A stretch of DNA of 64,000 nucleotides from positions 224,369 to 288,368 of the forward strand of contig NZ_AODK01000006.1 in assembly GCF_000525975.1 (NCBI RefSeq), given 5' to 3'. How positions within the stretch are numbered: position 1 is the stretch's first letter; each line of letters begins with the position of its first letter. Source of the DNA: Listeria rocourtiae FSL F6-920. GTDB lineage: Bacteria > Bacillota > Bacilli > Lactobacillales > Listeriaceae. Under the pieces are notes generated by a model. The model was not told where the DNA came from and made no database searches. It saw only the letters and a program-made list of their open reading frames with translations. A program made the position numbers and the translations under genes. Shown piece after piece: positions 56,823 through 64,000 of this stretch.

Positions 56823-58312
56823 CAACACCAAACACATTTTCTTTAAAAAGTCGCTCTCTGAAATTTAAGTGGACTTTCGGAGCAAGTGCGGCTATCTTTT
56901 TAACGTTTTTTCTCTTTTCTTTTGCCATTTATCAAGGTATTGGTAGCATGCTTTTAGATGAAAAAGACTCAACAGTGAAATCAGCAGCATTAGCAGCCTC
57001 AGTTGCGATTAGCAACGCTGGTTTGACTAATTCAGCTAGTGATATTACGAACACAAATATCGGACCTGTTGTAACTCAAAATTTAGAGCTACGATCACGC
57101 CTAGAAGATCAAGTTCTGGTGTTTTACGATAAAGATGGGAAACTGATTGAACAATACACAGCTGGGCGATATAACGATAATGCGTATGCAAAATATGATT
57201 ATAGTAGCTATTTGGTGAAACAACCAACTGGTACGATATCTAAGCCCACCGTGCAAGGTCAACAAATGGTCATGTATGAGATGCCAATTACGAGCAGCGA
57301 GGATAATGCGACAATAATCGGTTATATTCAAGTTGTAAATCCAATGACATCTTACAACAGTATGATGGGTAAATTACTGGCAACGATGTTCTTACTCGGT
57401 GCTGTAGCTTTGTTCATTAGCGGTATGCTTGGCTACTTACTAGCCCAGAACTTTTTAAATCCACTAACAAAAATGGCCAAAACAATGAACGATATTCGAA
57501 ACAATGGTTTCCAAAAACGAATCGAGCCTACTGTTATCACAAAGGATGAAATCGGTGAATTAACGCTCGTTTTCAATGATATGATGACGCAAATCGAACG
57601 TAGTTTTGAACAACAGAAACAGTTCGTGGAAGATGCTTCTCATGAGCTAAGAACACCAGTACAGATTATGGAAGGACACCTAAAGCTACTAAACCGTTGG
57701 GGCAAAAGTGATCCAGATGTCCTAGATGAATCACTCAATGCCTCGCTAACAGAATTAGAACGCATGAAAAAATTAGTGCAAGAAATGCTAGATTTATCGA
57801 GAGCTGAGCAGATTTCACAGACAAAAGAACTTCAACTTGTTTGTGTGAATGATGTTTTAGAGCAGGTAAGACGCAATTTCGAAGTCATGCATGAAGACTT
57901 CGCATTTACATTGACAGAGGATAATAAGAATCTCCACGCAATGATTCAACATAATCATTTAGAGCAGATTTTAATTATCATTGCAGATAATGCTGTGAAA
58001 TATTCTGGAGATGGTAAGCAAGTAGATATGCACATTTATAAAGAGGCGAATCAAATTAAAGTGTCCATAAAAGATTACGGTGTTGGAATTTCTCCAGATG
58101 AGATTGACAAGATTTTCAACCGTTTCTATCGTGTCGATAAAGCGCGCAGTCGTGAAGTTGGCGGAAATGGACTCGGCCTTGCAATTGCTAAAGAACTCGT
58201 CAGTGGCTATCTAGGTACGATCCAGGCGGAAAGTGAGGATAGCGTTAGTACAACAATCACAATCTCTCTGCCACTAATCGAACAAAAAGATGAACCCAAA
58301 AAAGATGAATAG
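56819..58312 (+). CDS. lisK: Sensor histidine kinase LisK
   Basis: 497 residues. Transmembrane segments at about 22-44 and 183-208 flank an extracytoplasmic sensor region of about 140 residues; then HAMP, HisKA with DASHELRTP (His about 275), and HATPase_c with IADNAVKYSGDG, GVGISPDEIDKIFNRFYRVDKARS and GGNGLGLAIAKELV. Phosphorylates LisR. Frame intact. Confidence 0.95.
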   Translation: MTTPNTFSLKSRSLKFKWTFGASAAIFLTFFLFSFAIYQGIGSMLLDEKDSTVKSAALAASVAISNAGLTNSASDITNTNIGPVVTQNLELRSRLEDQVLVFYDKDGKLIEQYTAGRYNDNAYAKYDYSSYLVKQPTGTISKPTVQGQQMVMYEMPITSSEDNATIIGYIQVVNPMTSYNSMMGKLLATMFLLGAVALFISGMLGYLLAQNFLNPLTKMAKTMNDIRNNGFQKRIEPTVITKDEIGELTLVFNDMMTQIERSFEQQKQFVEDASHELRTPVQIMEGHLKLLNRWGKSDPDVLDESLNASLTELERMKKLVQEMLDLSRAEQISQTKELQLVCVNDVLEQVRRNFEVMHEDFAFTLTEDNKNLHAMIQHNHLEQILIIIADNAVKYSGDGKQVDMHIYKEANQIKVSIKDYGVGISPDEIDKIFNRFYRVDKARSREVGGNGLGLAIAKELVSGYLGTIQAESEDSVSTTITISLPLIEQKDEPKKDE

Positions 58313-58368
58313 AAAAGGACGTTGCCTAATAATCACAAGATGCATTAGGTAACGTCCTTTTCTTTTTC
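58313..58368 (+). terminator. lisK terminator, shared with yidC
   Basis: AAAAGGACGTT...CCTAAT pairs with ATTAGG...AACGTCCTTTT around a 10-base loop, then CTTTTT. A-rich at the other side, so it also ends yidC on the minus strand. Confidence 0.92.
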
Positions 58369-58370
58369 TG

Positions 58371-59196
58371 TTATTTTTTATTTTGTTCATTCTCTATTTG
58401 CTCAATCGCTCTTTCCTCTTTTTCCATCATTTCAACTTCTGGATGTTTTTTCATGTACAGTTTTTTTTGTTAAGAGTGTCTGACCCGCTAAGAATAATCC
58501 GCCAACCGCCCAATAGAGCCCCAGGGCTGCTGGTGCAGAGAAGGAGACGAAGAGAATCATGATTGGTGAGATAAGCCCCATAACCCTCATCTGTTTTTTT
58601 TGCTCAGGAGTATAACCGATTAAGGATACAAAATATTGTAATAGATAAACAGCACCGGCAACCACCGCCATCATCATATCTGGACTACCTAAGCTAAACC
58701 AAAGAAACTCATGATGCGCAATATCAGATGAACCACGAATAGCATAATAAAACGCCATCAAAATAGGCATCTGAATCAGAAGCGGCAAGCAACCCATTTG
58801 TAACGGATTAATGTTGTATTTGGAATAGATAGCCGTCATTTCTTGCTGAATTTTTTGCTGTTCCTCTTTAGATGTTGCTCGTTTTAGCCGCGCTTGAATC
58901 TCATCAATTTCTGGTTTTGCAATAGCCATTTTAGACTGCATGCCCATCTGTGCTTTTGCAGTTCGTAAGTTAAGTGGCATGATAAAAGCGCGAATAGCTA
59001 GCGTTGTAACGATAATCGCGATGCCATAATTTCCACCGAATATCGTAGCAATCCATTCAATAACCGTGGTAAATGGCTTAATAAGGTATACATAGAAGAA
59101 TCCATCCGTATTTTGGGAAGGATCCATGCTACAGCCTGCTAGCGCAAAGAATAGCGTCGCAATCATAATGAGTAATAATATATTTTTCTTTTCCAA
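58371..59196 (-). CDS. yidC: Membrane protein insertase YidC/SpoIIIJ (one extra base)
   Basis: About 275 residues. Likely TTG start at 59196 after AGGAGGAAA, giving a lipoprotein signal with lipobox ALAGC. Five transmembrane segments; family blocks [46 protein letters not shown] and [18 protein letters not shown]8 run on the plus strand near 58461 (A8 in sense) has one base too many; with seven A it continues [32 protein letters not shown], the normal charged tail, stopping at 58371. Inserts proteins with or without Sec. Confidence 0.93.
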
Positions 59197-59239
59197 TGTC
59201 TTATTTCCTCCTAAAAGTAAGTTCGTATCCAATCAATTA

Positions 59240-59518
59240 CTAGGAAAAAGACAGCGAATACGCATCGTCTGTATTTGAAAAACGGGTGATTGCTTGGACA
59301 AGCCATACAATAATGAAATTAGCTCGATACACCTCTGCGGGTTTCCAAGGAATAACAGGAAGTGGCGTGATGCACAGGTGCTTCATATGCAAAATCATCG
59401 TGGGCTTTACCATAGCTAAAACTGGCCAATATCTAAGCACGGCCATCGTCATGAAAAAGGTAACGTATAACGAAATATACTCCGGTCCAAAAGCCATTTG
59501 AATGAAAGTTTCAAACAC
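59240..59518 (-). CDS. Small membrane protein upstream of yidC
   Basis: 92 residues, GTG start 59518 after AAGGAGTG, so it is likely translated. Two hydrophobic segments (about 5-40, and 68-82). A hypothetical protein occupies the same place in L. monocytogenes (lmo1380 from memory). No family motif seen; function unknown. It lies 43 bases before yidC on the same strand. Confidence 0.65.
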   Translation of the reverse strand: MFETFIQMAFGPEYISLYVTFFMTMAVLRYWPVLAMVKPTMILHMKHLCITPLPVIPWKPAEVYRANFIIVWLVQAITRFSNTDDAYSLSFS

Positions 59519-59583
59519 ACGCAGTCACTCCTTCCAACTGAAATTAAGTACAGCCTTAACTATATCTGAAAAGCAGATATTAA

Positions 59584-59865
59584 TCAATATTCAATATCAA
59601 ATGTCTTGCGTTCCTCAACAGGAGCATCTTTATAAATATACACTTCGCCAATTCGAGCTGAAGGAGAAGGGCCTTTTTTGACGGCTTCGATAAATTTTTC
59701 TAAATCAGCTTCTTCTGCAATTGCTTGAATTTCAACGGAACCATCTTGTAAATTTTTAACTATGCCACTGATGTTCATTTTGTAGGCCAAATGCTTTGTA
59801 GTATAACGAAAACCAACGCCTTGTACCATTCCAGTTACACGCATAATAACGGTTTTAAGAGCCAT
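59584..59865 (-). CDS. acyP: Acylphosphatase
   Basis: 93 residues. The active-site loop [10 protein letters not shown] with the phosphate-binding Arg, and the catalytic Asn in [13 protein letters not shown] are both present. ATG 59865 with AGGTGA upstream is preferred; ATG 59877 is also in frame. Hydrolyses acyl phosphates; might act on products of Ptb-Buk type metabolism, but that is speculation. Confidence 0.95.
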   Translation of the reverse strand: MALKTVIMRVTGMVQGVGFRYTTKHLAYKMNISGIVKNLQDGSVEIQAIAEEADLEKFIEAVKKGPSPSARIGEVYIYKDAPVEERKTFDIEY

Positions 59866-59989
59866 AAGTCTAATCACCTATCCTTTTTTATTAATACTCT
59901 CAGTGTACCTTTTTTCGATAAATTTTTCAAAAAAAACAATAGGCAAAGCAAGTTACAGTGAGATTCTGATGCCCTATGCTATAATAGCT

Positions 59990-59995
59990 TTACAT
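59990..59995 (+). promoter_or_regulatory. Extended -10 promoter before the DUF1033 gene
   Basis: TATAAT with TG one base upstream (TATGCTATAAT); no good -35. 33 bases before the start codon. Confidence 0.5.
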
Positions 59996-60027
59996 ATATG
60001 AAGTGAATGAAAGTAAGGTGTTGGAAG

Positions 60028-60392
60028 ATGGCGAAATTTCAAGTTATTGTGACGAAGGGCGAGTATGAGCCTTGGTGGTTTTTTGAGGACTGGAAAAAAG
60101 ATATTGAATTGTCATTTGCGTATACAGAAAAAAGCGATGCGATGTCACAATATCAAGTTTTAGCAACAGAATTAATGGAGAATTATCCGAATAGTGCCGT
60201 GAAAAAAAAAATGTATTATTGGCGACTTGGTCAGAAGATGAGACGCAGTATTGCGAGGAGTGCGACGATGACATTCAAACATTTCATGGGCTGATATTAC
60301 TTGTCGATGAAAGCGTATATGAACCAACACCAGACGAGCTGGCAACTTATTTTTCTTTTAACAAAAGACTAGATTTGTCAAAGGACGCCTGA
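60028..60392 (+). CDS. DUF1033 family protein (A10 run disrupts frame)
   Basis: About 121 residues. Starts MAKFQVIVTKGEYEPWWFFEDWKK, the DUF1033 opening. An A10 run at 60202-60211 breaks the frame: either one A is missing (11) or two are extra (8). The restored second half reads NVLLATWSEDETQYCEECDDD, with a CxxC pair, then HGLILLVDE and ends RLDLSKDA at 60392. Function unknown; conserved next to fni in Listeria. Confidence 0.85.
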
Positions 60393-60410
60393 TTTTTAGG
60401 TGTCTTTTTG
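60383..60410 (+). terminator. Terminator overlapping the DUF1033 stop codon
   Basis: GACGCCT (60384-60390) pairs with AGGTGTC (60398-60404), one G-U, followed by T5. The stem includes the last codons, and the fni ribosome binding site follows within a few bases, so read-through to fni is likely partial. Confidence 0.75.
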
Positions 60411-60428
60411 ATGAAGGAGGATATAAAA

Positions 60429-61484
60429 ATGGATGAGCAACAACGGTCACGACGTAAAGACGAACATGTTACACTGGCTTACGGTCAATTTGATGCAAAC
60501 CAGACGGCATTTCAGCATGTTCGGTTTATGCCGCAAGGATTGCCTAATTTTCACAAAAAAGAGGTTTCGCTACAAACTAATTTCGCGGGACAAACATTTG
60601 ACGCACCTTTCTACATTAATGCAATGACTGGCGGTAGCGCGAAAACAAAACTCATCAATCAGCAATTGGCCATTATTGCACGCGAGACAGGCCTTGCAAT
60701 GGCTGTCGGATCACAATCAGCGGCATTACGTGATACAAACCTTATTGGTTCATACCAGATCGTTCGAGCAGAAAACCCTGATGGACCTATCTTTGCGAAT
60801 TTGAGTGCGGACAATTCGGTGGATAATGCCCGAAGAGCCGTAGATATGATTGGTGCAAACGCTTTACAAATACATATCAATGTGGCTCAGGAAATTATTA
60901 TGAAAGAGGGAGACCGTGATTTTTCCAACTGGCTAACGGCTATCGAAAAACTTATTGCCATCGAAGAATTCCCAGTCATTGTGAAAGAGGTCGGTTTCGG
61001 AATGAGCCGAGAATTGCTGGAACAATTACAAAATATTGGGGCACAAACTATCGATATTGGTGGAAAAGGCGGTACCAATTTTGCAAAAATCGAAACAAAC
61101 CGAAGACAAGACGAAGCATATCAATTTTTAGAAGATTGGGGCTTATCAACAGTTGAATCTTTACTTGATTGCCAAAATAACGCTTCGGAAATACTAGCAT
61201 CTGGTGGCATTAAAACACCTCTAGATATTTTAAAATGTCTGGCGCTTGGCGCAAAATCGGTTGGCATTGCAGGCATTGTACTCCACCAACTGAAAAAAAC
61301 AAATACAGACCAGACCATCCAACTACTACTCGATTGGAAAAATGAGCTAAAAGGCATCATGACGCTACTTAATGCAAAATCCATCCCTGAATTAGCACGA
61401 AAGTCAGTAATCATCGAAGATAATCTACGCGATTTTGCTGTTACTAGACATATCAATATTGACCATCTGGCCAACCGCACATAA
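60429..61484 (+). CDS. fni: Type 2 isopentenyl-diphosphate isomerase
   Basis: FMN- and NADPH-dependent IDI-2; interconverts IPP and DMAPP. 351 residues: RRKDEHVTLAYGQ start, FYINAMTGGS, LAMAVGSQSAAL, ALQIHINVAQE, VIVKEVGFGMS, IDIGGKGGTNFAKIE, ASGGIKTPLDI. ATG 60429 after AAGGAGGA. Completes, with dxs and ispA, the isoprenoid theme of the window. Confidence 0.96.
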   Translation: MDEQQRSRRKDEHVTLAYGQFDANQTAFQHVRFMPQGLPNFHKKEVSLQTNFAGQTFDAPFYINAMTGGSAKTKLINQQLAIIARETGLAMAVGSQSAALRDTNLIGSYQIVRAENPDGPIFANLSADNSVDNARRAVDMIGANALQIHINVAQEIIMKEGDRDFSNWLTAIEKLIAIEEFPVIVKEVGFGMSRELLEQLQNIGAQTIDIGGKGGTNFAKIETNRRQDEAYQFLEDWGLSTVESLLDCQNNASEILASGGIKTPLDILKCLALGAKSVGIAGIVLHQLKKTNTDQTIQLLLDWKNELKGIMTLLNAKSIPELARKSVIIEDNLRDFAVTRHINIDHLANRT

Positions 61485-61519
61485 AAAGGAGCTGTGACCA
61501 CTCGGTGACAGCTCCTTTT
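61484..61519 (+). terminator. Bidirectional terminator between fni and trhO
   Basis: AAAAGGAGCTGT (61484-61495) pairs perfectly with ACAGCTCCTTTT (61508-61519). Confidence 0.93.
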
Positions 61520-61523
61520 CCTA

Positions 61524-62483
61524 TTATTTTGAAGTCATTGCTGTTTCAAGTACAGCTAAACGCGCGTCCAAATCTTCTGGACTAAGCGCATGTTTTTTTA
61601 CATATAAGTTCGCAGGATGTGTCCGGCATTCGTGAGAACAGCTGCGTAAATATTTCTCTTCATTCTCCACAGAAGCGAGAATTTGTTTGTTACAATATGG
61701 GTTCGCACAATTAATATAACGTTCACAAGGCGTCCCATCGAAGTAATCCTTCCCAACAATCGTATGATCCACACGGTTAATGGGAACAGCAATACGCTCA
61801 TCAAAAACATACATCATGCCATCCCAAAGATCACCTTTTACCGTTTCATCCTTACCGTATGTCGCAATACCACCATGCAATTGAGAAACGTCTTCAAAAC
61901 CAGCTGTCTTTAACCAACCAGAGAACTTCTCGCAACGAATACCGCCCGTACAATACGTAACGACTTTTTTATCTTCAAACATATCTCGATTTTCTTCCAC
62001 CCAAGCAGGCAAATCACGGAATGTTTCAATATCTGGACGAACCGCACCACGAAAATGACCGAGATCAAATTCATAGTCATTTCTAGCATCTAGAATCACT
62101 GTATTTTCATCTTTTAAAGCCTCACGAAATTCTTTAGGCTCCATATAATTTCCTGTAATCTCTAAAGGATTTACATCATTTTCTAGTGAAAGGGAAACAA
62201 TTTCTGGGCGTGGACGTACGTGCATTTTTTTGAATGCATGTTTGTCTGCCGCATCAATTTTGAATACCATATCAGCGAAGCGGGTATCTGCATGCATCGC
62301 CTCGATATATTTTTCTGTTTCCTCTATTGTTCCTGAAACCGTGCCATTAATACCTTCCTCTGCCACTAAAATCCGTCCCTTAAGACCGATTTCCTTGCAC
62401 ATAGCGAGATGTTCGGCTGCGAATTGTTCAGGATTATCAATCGTTGTGTATTTGTAATATAACAACACTTGATAGCTGCTCAT
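61524..62483 (-). CDS. trhO: tRNA uridine-34 hydroxylase TrhO (rhodanese family)
   Basis: 319 residues of the former UPF0176 family. N-terminal acylphosphatase-like domain ([16 protein letters not shown]), rhodanese domain with [16 protein letters not shown] and active-site [10 protein letters not shown], and a cysteine-rich C terminus ([16 protein letters not shown]). Members hydroxylate tRNA U34 using O2. ATG 62483 with a modest ribosome binding site. Confidence 0.93.
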   Translation of the reverse strand: MSSYQVLLYYKYTTIDNPEQFAAEHLAMCKEIGLKGRILVAEEGINGTVSGTIEETEKYIEAMHADTRFADMVFKIDAADKHAFKKMHVRPRPEIVSLSLENDVNPLEITGNYMEPKEFREALKDENTVILDARNDYEFDLGHFRGAVRPDIETFRDLPAWVEENRDMFEDKKVVTYCTGGIRCEKFSGWLKTAGFEDVSQLHGGIATYGKDETVKGDLWDGMMYVFDERIAVPINRVDHTIVGKDYFDGTPCERYINCANPYCNKQILASVENEEKYLRSCSHECRTHPANLYVKKHALSPEDLDARLAVLETAMTSK

Positions 62484-62649
62484 GTTCTAACCACCCTTAA
62501 TCAAATTTTATTGGAAAAGTGTATTTCCTAGTTTGCGCATTGTCTATGATACTATATTTAGGGCTATGGATGCAAGAGGAAACACGGTAATTTGCCATGA
62601 AAATAGTTCAAAATATGAAATAATTATGTAATCGGTTAACATTGTATGA

Positions 62650-62655
62650 TATAAT
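62650..62655 (+). promoter_or_regulatory. Extended -10 promoter of the YitT-like gene
   Basis: TATAAT preceded by TG one base upstream (TGATATAAT); -35 unclear. Confidence 0.5.
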
Positions 62656-62723
62656 TTATATTAGTGAAAAAAGAGAACATTAACGTATGGGAGTGGTTCG
62701 TATTGCAATCAGGAGAAACAACT

Positions 62724-63650
62724 TTGGAAAAAACAATTGTACAAGATGTATTCGTTAAAAAGCGCAATAAAACAAAATGGCTTATTTATAAAATACTATT
62801 CATAACGCTAGGCGCTATCCTGATGGGAGTCGGGCTAGAATTATTCCTAGTAAACAATCGCATTCTAGATGGAGGTATCGTAGGGGTATCCATCATTATT
62901 TCACAGTTAACACCAGCACCACTTGGAGTCCTTATTTTCGTCTTAAATCTCCCTTTCTTCATTATTGGCTATCGTAAAATTGGAAAGAGCTTCGCACTCT
63001 TCACGCTATATGGAATCGCTGTAATGTCTGTAGTAACACTCATTTTACACGATTTAGAACCAGTGACAGATGACCTGTTGCTCGCAACTGTATTTGGCGG
63101 TGTAACGTTAGGTTTAGGAGTCGGTATCGTGATTCGGAATGGTGGGGCGCTTGACGGCACAGAAATTGTCTCGATTATTATTAATGGAAAATCACCATTT
63201 TCAACAGGGCAAATTATTATGGCCATCAATATCGTTATTTTCTTGGTCGCTGGTCTTGTTTTTAACTGGGATCGGGCTATGTATTCCTTGATCACATATT
63301 TTTTAGCTTATAAAGTTATCGATATTGTTATTAGCGGTCTAGATGAATCGAAAAGTGCTTTTATTATAAGCCATCATTATGAAAAAATTGGTGCGGAAAT
63401 CATCGATCAGCTGGGTAAAGGGGTTACTTACATCGATGCTACTGGTGGATATTCTGGTGACATAAAAAAAGTAGTTTTCGTTATTATCTCTCGCTTTGAG
63501 GAACCTAAATTAATCTCTATTTTAGACGATATCGACCCTGGCGCATTTCTGGCAGTCGGGAATAATATGTCCGAGATTCGCGGTGGGAAGCTGATGAATA
63601 AAAAAAACGCCACATCTATAATGCTTTTTACAGATGCGATTGGGGCATAA
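62724..63650 (+). CDS. yitT: YitT family membrane protein
   Basis: About 309 residues: five or six transmembrane helices in the first 190 residues (LITLGAILMGVGLELFL-like, NNRILDGGIVGVSIIISQL, GVLIFVLNLPFFIIGY) and a C-terminal DUF2179 domain (GKGVTYIDATGGYSG, DPGAFLAVGNNMSEIRGG). The start is uncertain: TTG 62724 after AGGAG is preferred; TTG 62703 and GTG 62664 are in frame. Possible transporter; substrate unknown. Confidence 0.9.
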   Translation: MEKTIVQDVFVKKRNKTKWLIYKILFITLGAILMGVGLELFLVNNRILDGGIVGVSIIISQLTPAPLGVLIFVLNLPFFIIGYRKIGKSFALFTLYGIAVMSVVTLILHDLEPVTDDLLLATVFGGVTLGLGVGIVIRNGGALDGTEIVSIIINGKSPFSTGQIIMAINIVIFLVAGLVFNWDRAMYSLITYFLAYKVIDIVISGLDESKSAFIISHHYEKIGAEIIDQLGKGVTYIDATGGYSGDIKKVVFVIISRFEEPKLISILDDIDPGAFLAVGNNMSEIRGGKLMNKKNATSIMLFTDAIGA

Positions 63651-63693
63651 CCTAGATAAATCGGCGACAAGCGTTTGTATGAAGCAAAATTTT

Positions 63694-63726
63694 CGCCCTA
63701 CCCAAAAGTGGGTAGGGCGATTTTTT
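63694..63726 (+). terminator. Terminator of the YitT-like gene
   Basis: CGCCCTACCC (63694-63703) pairs perfectly with GGGTAGGGCG (63710-63719), then ATTTTTT. Confidence 0.95.
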
Positions 63727-63831
63727 ATCTCGTCTGGAGTTTGTCCCAAACGCATCATTTTAGCATAAAAATAAGAACATATTTTCGTATTTCGTACTAA
63801 AGTTGGAAGATTATCTTCTCGTTCTGTGCTA

Positions 63832-63837
63832 TAATTC
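63832..63837 (+). promoter_or_regulatory. Extended -10 promoter of ftsK
   Basis: TGTGCTATAAT: TATAAT with upstream TG. No clear -35 at 17 bases. Confidence 0.5.
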
Positions 63838-63867
63838 TAGAATATGAAAGAGGATAGGGTGGGAAAT

Positions 63868-64000
63868 TTGACAAATCAAACAAAGAAAAAAACGTCTCGT
63901 GCAAAAAAAACGACACGTAAGAAGAAACAAACAGCAAAATCTTACTCCTTTGAAATCAGCGGAGTTATACTAGCCGGACTCAGTCTAATCGGCCTATTTC
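63868..64000 (+). CDS. ftsK: DNA translocase FtsK/SpoIIIE, 5' part
   Basis: First 44 codons only; the gene runs past the window. TTG start 63868 after GGTGGGAAA. Very Lys/Thr/Arg-rich start (QTKKKTSRAKKTTRKKKQ) followed by the beginning of the first transmembrane helix (GVILAGLSLIGLF). Position after yitT matches lmo1386. Moves chromosomal DNA during division. Confidence 0.85.
   Translation, partial: MTNQTKKKTSRAKKTTRKKKQTAKSYSFEISGVILAGLSLIGLF

Noticed and set aside
1..64000. Programmed frameshifting or A-tract transcriptional slippage as explanation of the broken genes
   Set aside because: Known in some reduced endosymbionts, but the breaks lie at variable places, in genes intact in relatives, with no stimulatory structures. 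Kept only as the alternative in the first finding.
1..64000. CRISPR arrays, tRNA or rRNA genes, prophage or integrase, toxin-antitoxin pairs
   Set aside because: I found no repeat-spacer pattern, no cloverleaf or rRNA sequence and no phage-type proteins; the gene order is core genome.

Overview
This is a chromosomal core-genome window from a low-GC Gram-positive bacterium of the family Listeriaceae, most likely Listeria sensu lato. I base this on gene order and protein identity recalled from memory. The run polC-rimP-nusA-ylxR-rplGA-infB-ylxP-rbfA-truB-ribF-rpsO-pnp, rpmG-yqgN-gluP-yqgQ-glcK-yqgU-comG, gcvT-gcvPA-gcvPB, yqhL-yqhQ-papA-efp-accB-accC-yqhY-nusB-folD-xseA-xseB-ispA-dxs-tlyA-argR-recN, ptb-buk-lpdA-bkdAA-bkdAB-bkdB, a PepT-like peptidase, gnd, lisRK, yidC, acyP, fni, trhO, yitT, ftsK follows the L. 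monocytogenes lmo1320-lmo1386 block almost gene for gene. The stress peptide Prli42 and a sigma-B small RNA at the position of SbrA support the genus. I cannot assign the species. I see no prophage, tRNA, rRNA, CRISPR array or intact insertion sequence.

Layout. 1-11.7 kb: 3' end of polC, then a translation and RNA-metabolism operon (rimP to ribF), then rpsO and pnp, the last behind a long, strongly folded leader. 11.7-14 kb, minus strand: an rsgA paralogue with a short leader peptide and two competing hairpins, plus two membrane-anchored proteins of unknown function. 14-19 kb: rpmG, folate cyclo-ligase, rhomboid protease gluP, yqgQ, glucokinase and a YqgU-like lipoprotein. 19-25.2 kb, minus strand: a full comGA-GG DNA-uptake pseudopilus operon continuing into aroK and an ABC-2 exporter. 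25.4-29.7 kb: glycine riboswitch and glycine cleavage genes. 29.8-32.2 kb, minus strand: pentapeptide-repeat, rhodanese and membrane proteins. 32.3-45.7 kb: EF-P, acetyl-CoA carboxylase, folate, exonuclease VII and isoprenoid genes, argR and recN. 45.7-52.7 kb: the branched-chain keto-acid module that feeds branched fatty-acid synthesis. 52.7-64 kb: SbrA, Prli42, peptidase, gnd, LisRK, YidC, acylphosphatase, DUF1033, type 2 IPP isomerase, TrhO, YitT and the start of ftsK.

The most striking property of the sequence is technical. At least 22 single-base frame disruptions, nearly all one extra base in an A or T run of 6-10, break about 20 genes, including essential ones (dxs, accC, efp, ylxR, ispA). 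In each case the correct reading resumes right after the run. I read them as uncorrected homopolymer errors, so those genes are given here as single intact genes with the break position stated.

The most interesting biology is in RNA leaders: a roughly 310-nt helix-closed RNA before pnp with a hidden Shine-Dalgarno sequence, a leader-peptide and alternative-hairpin switch before the rsgA paralogue, a glycine riboswitch with only one complete aptamer, the sigma-B RNA SbrA opposite prli42, and a folded leader before xseA.
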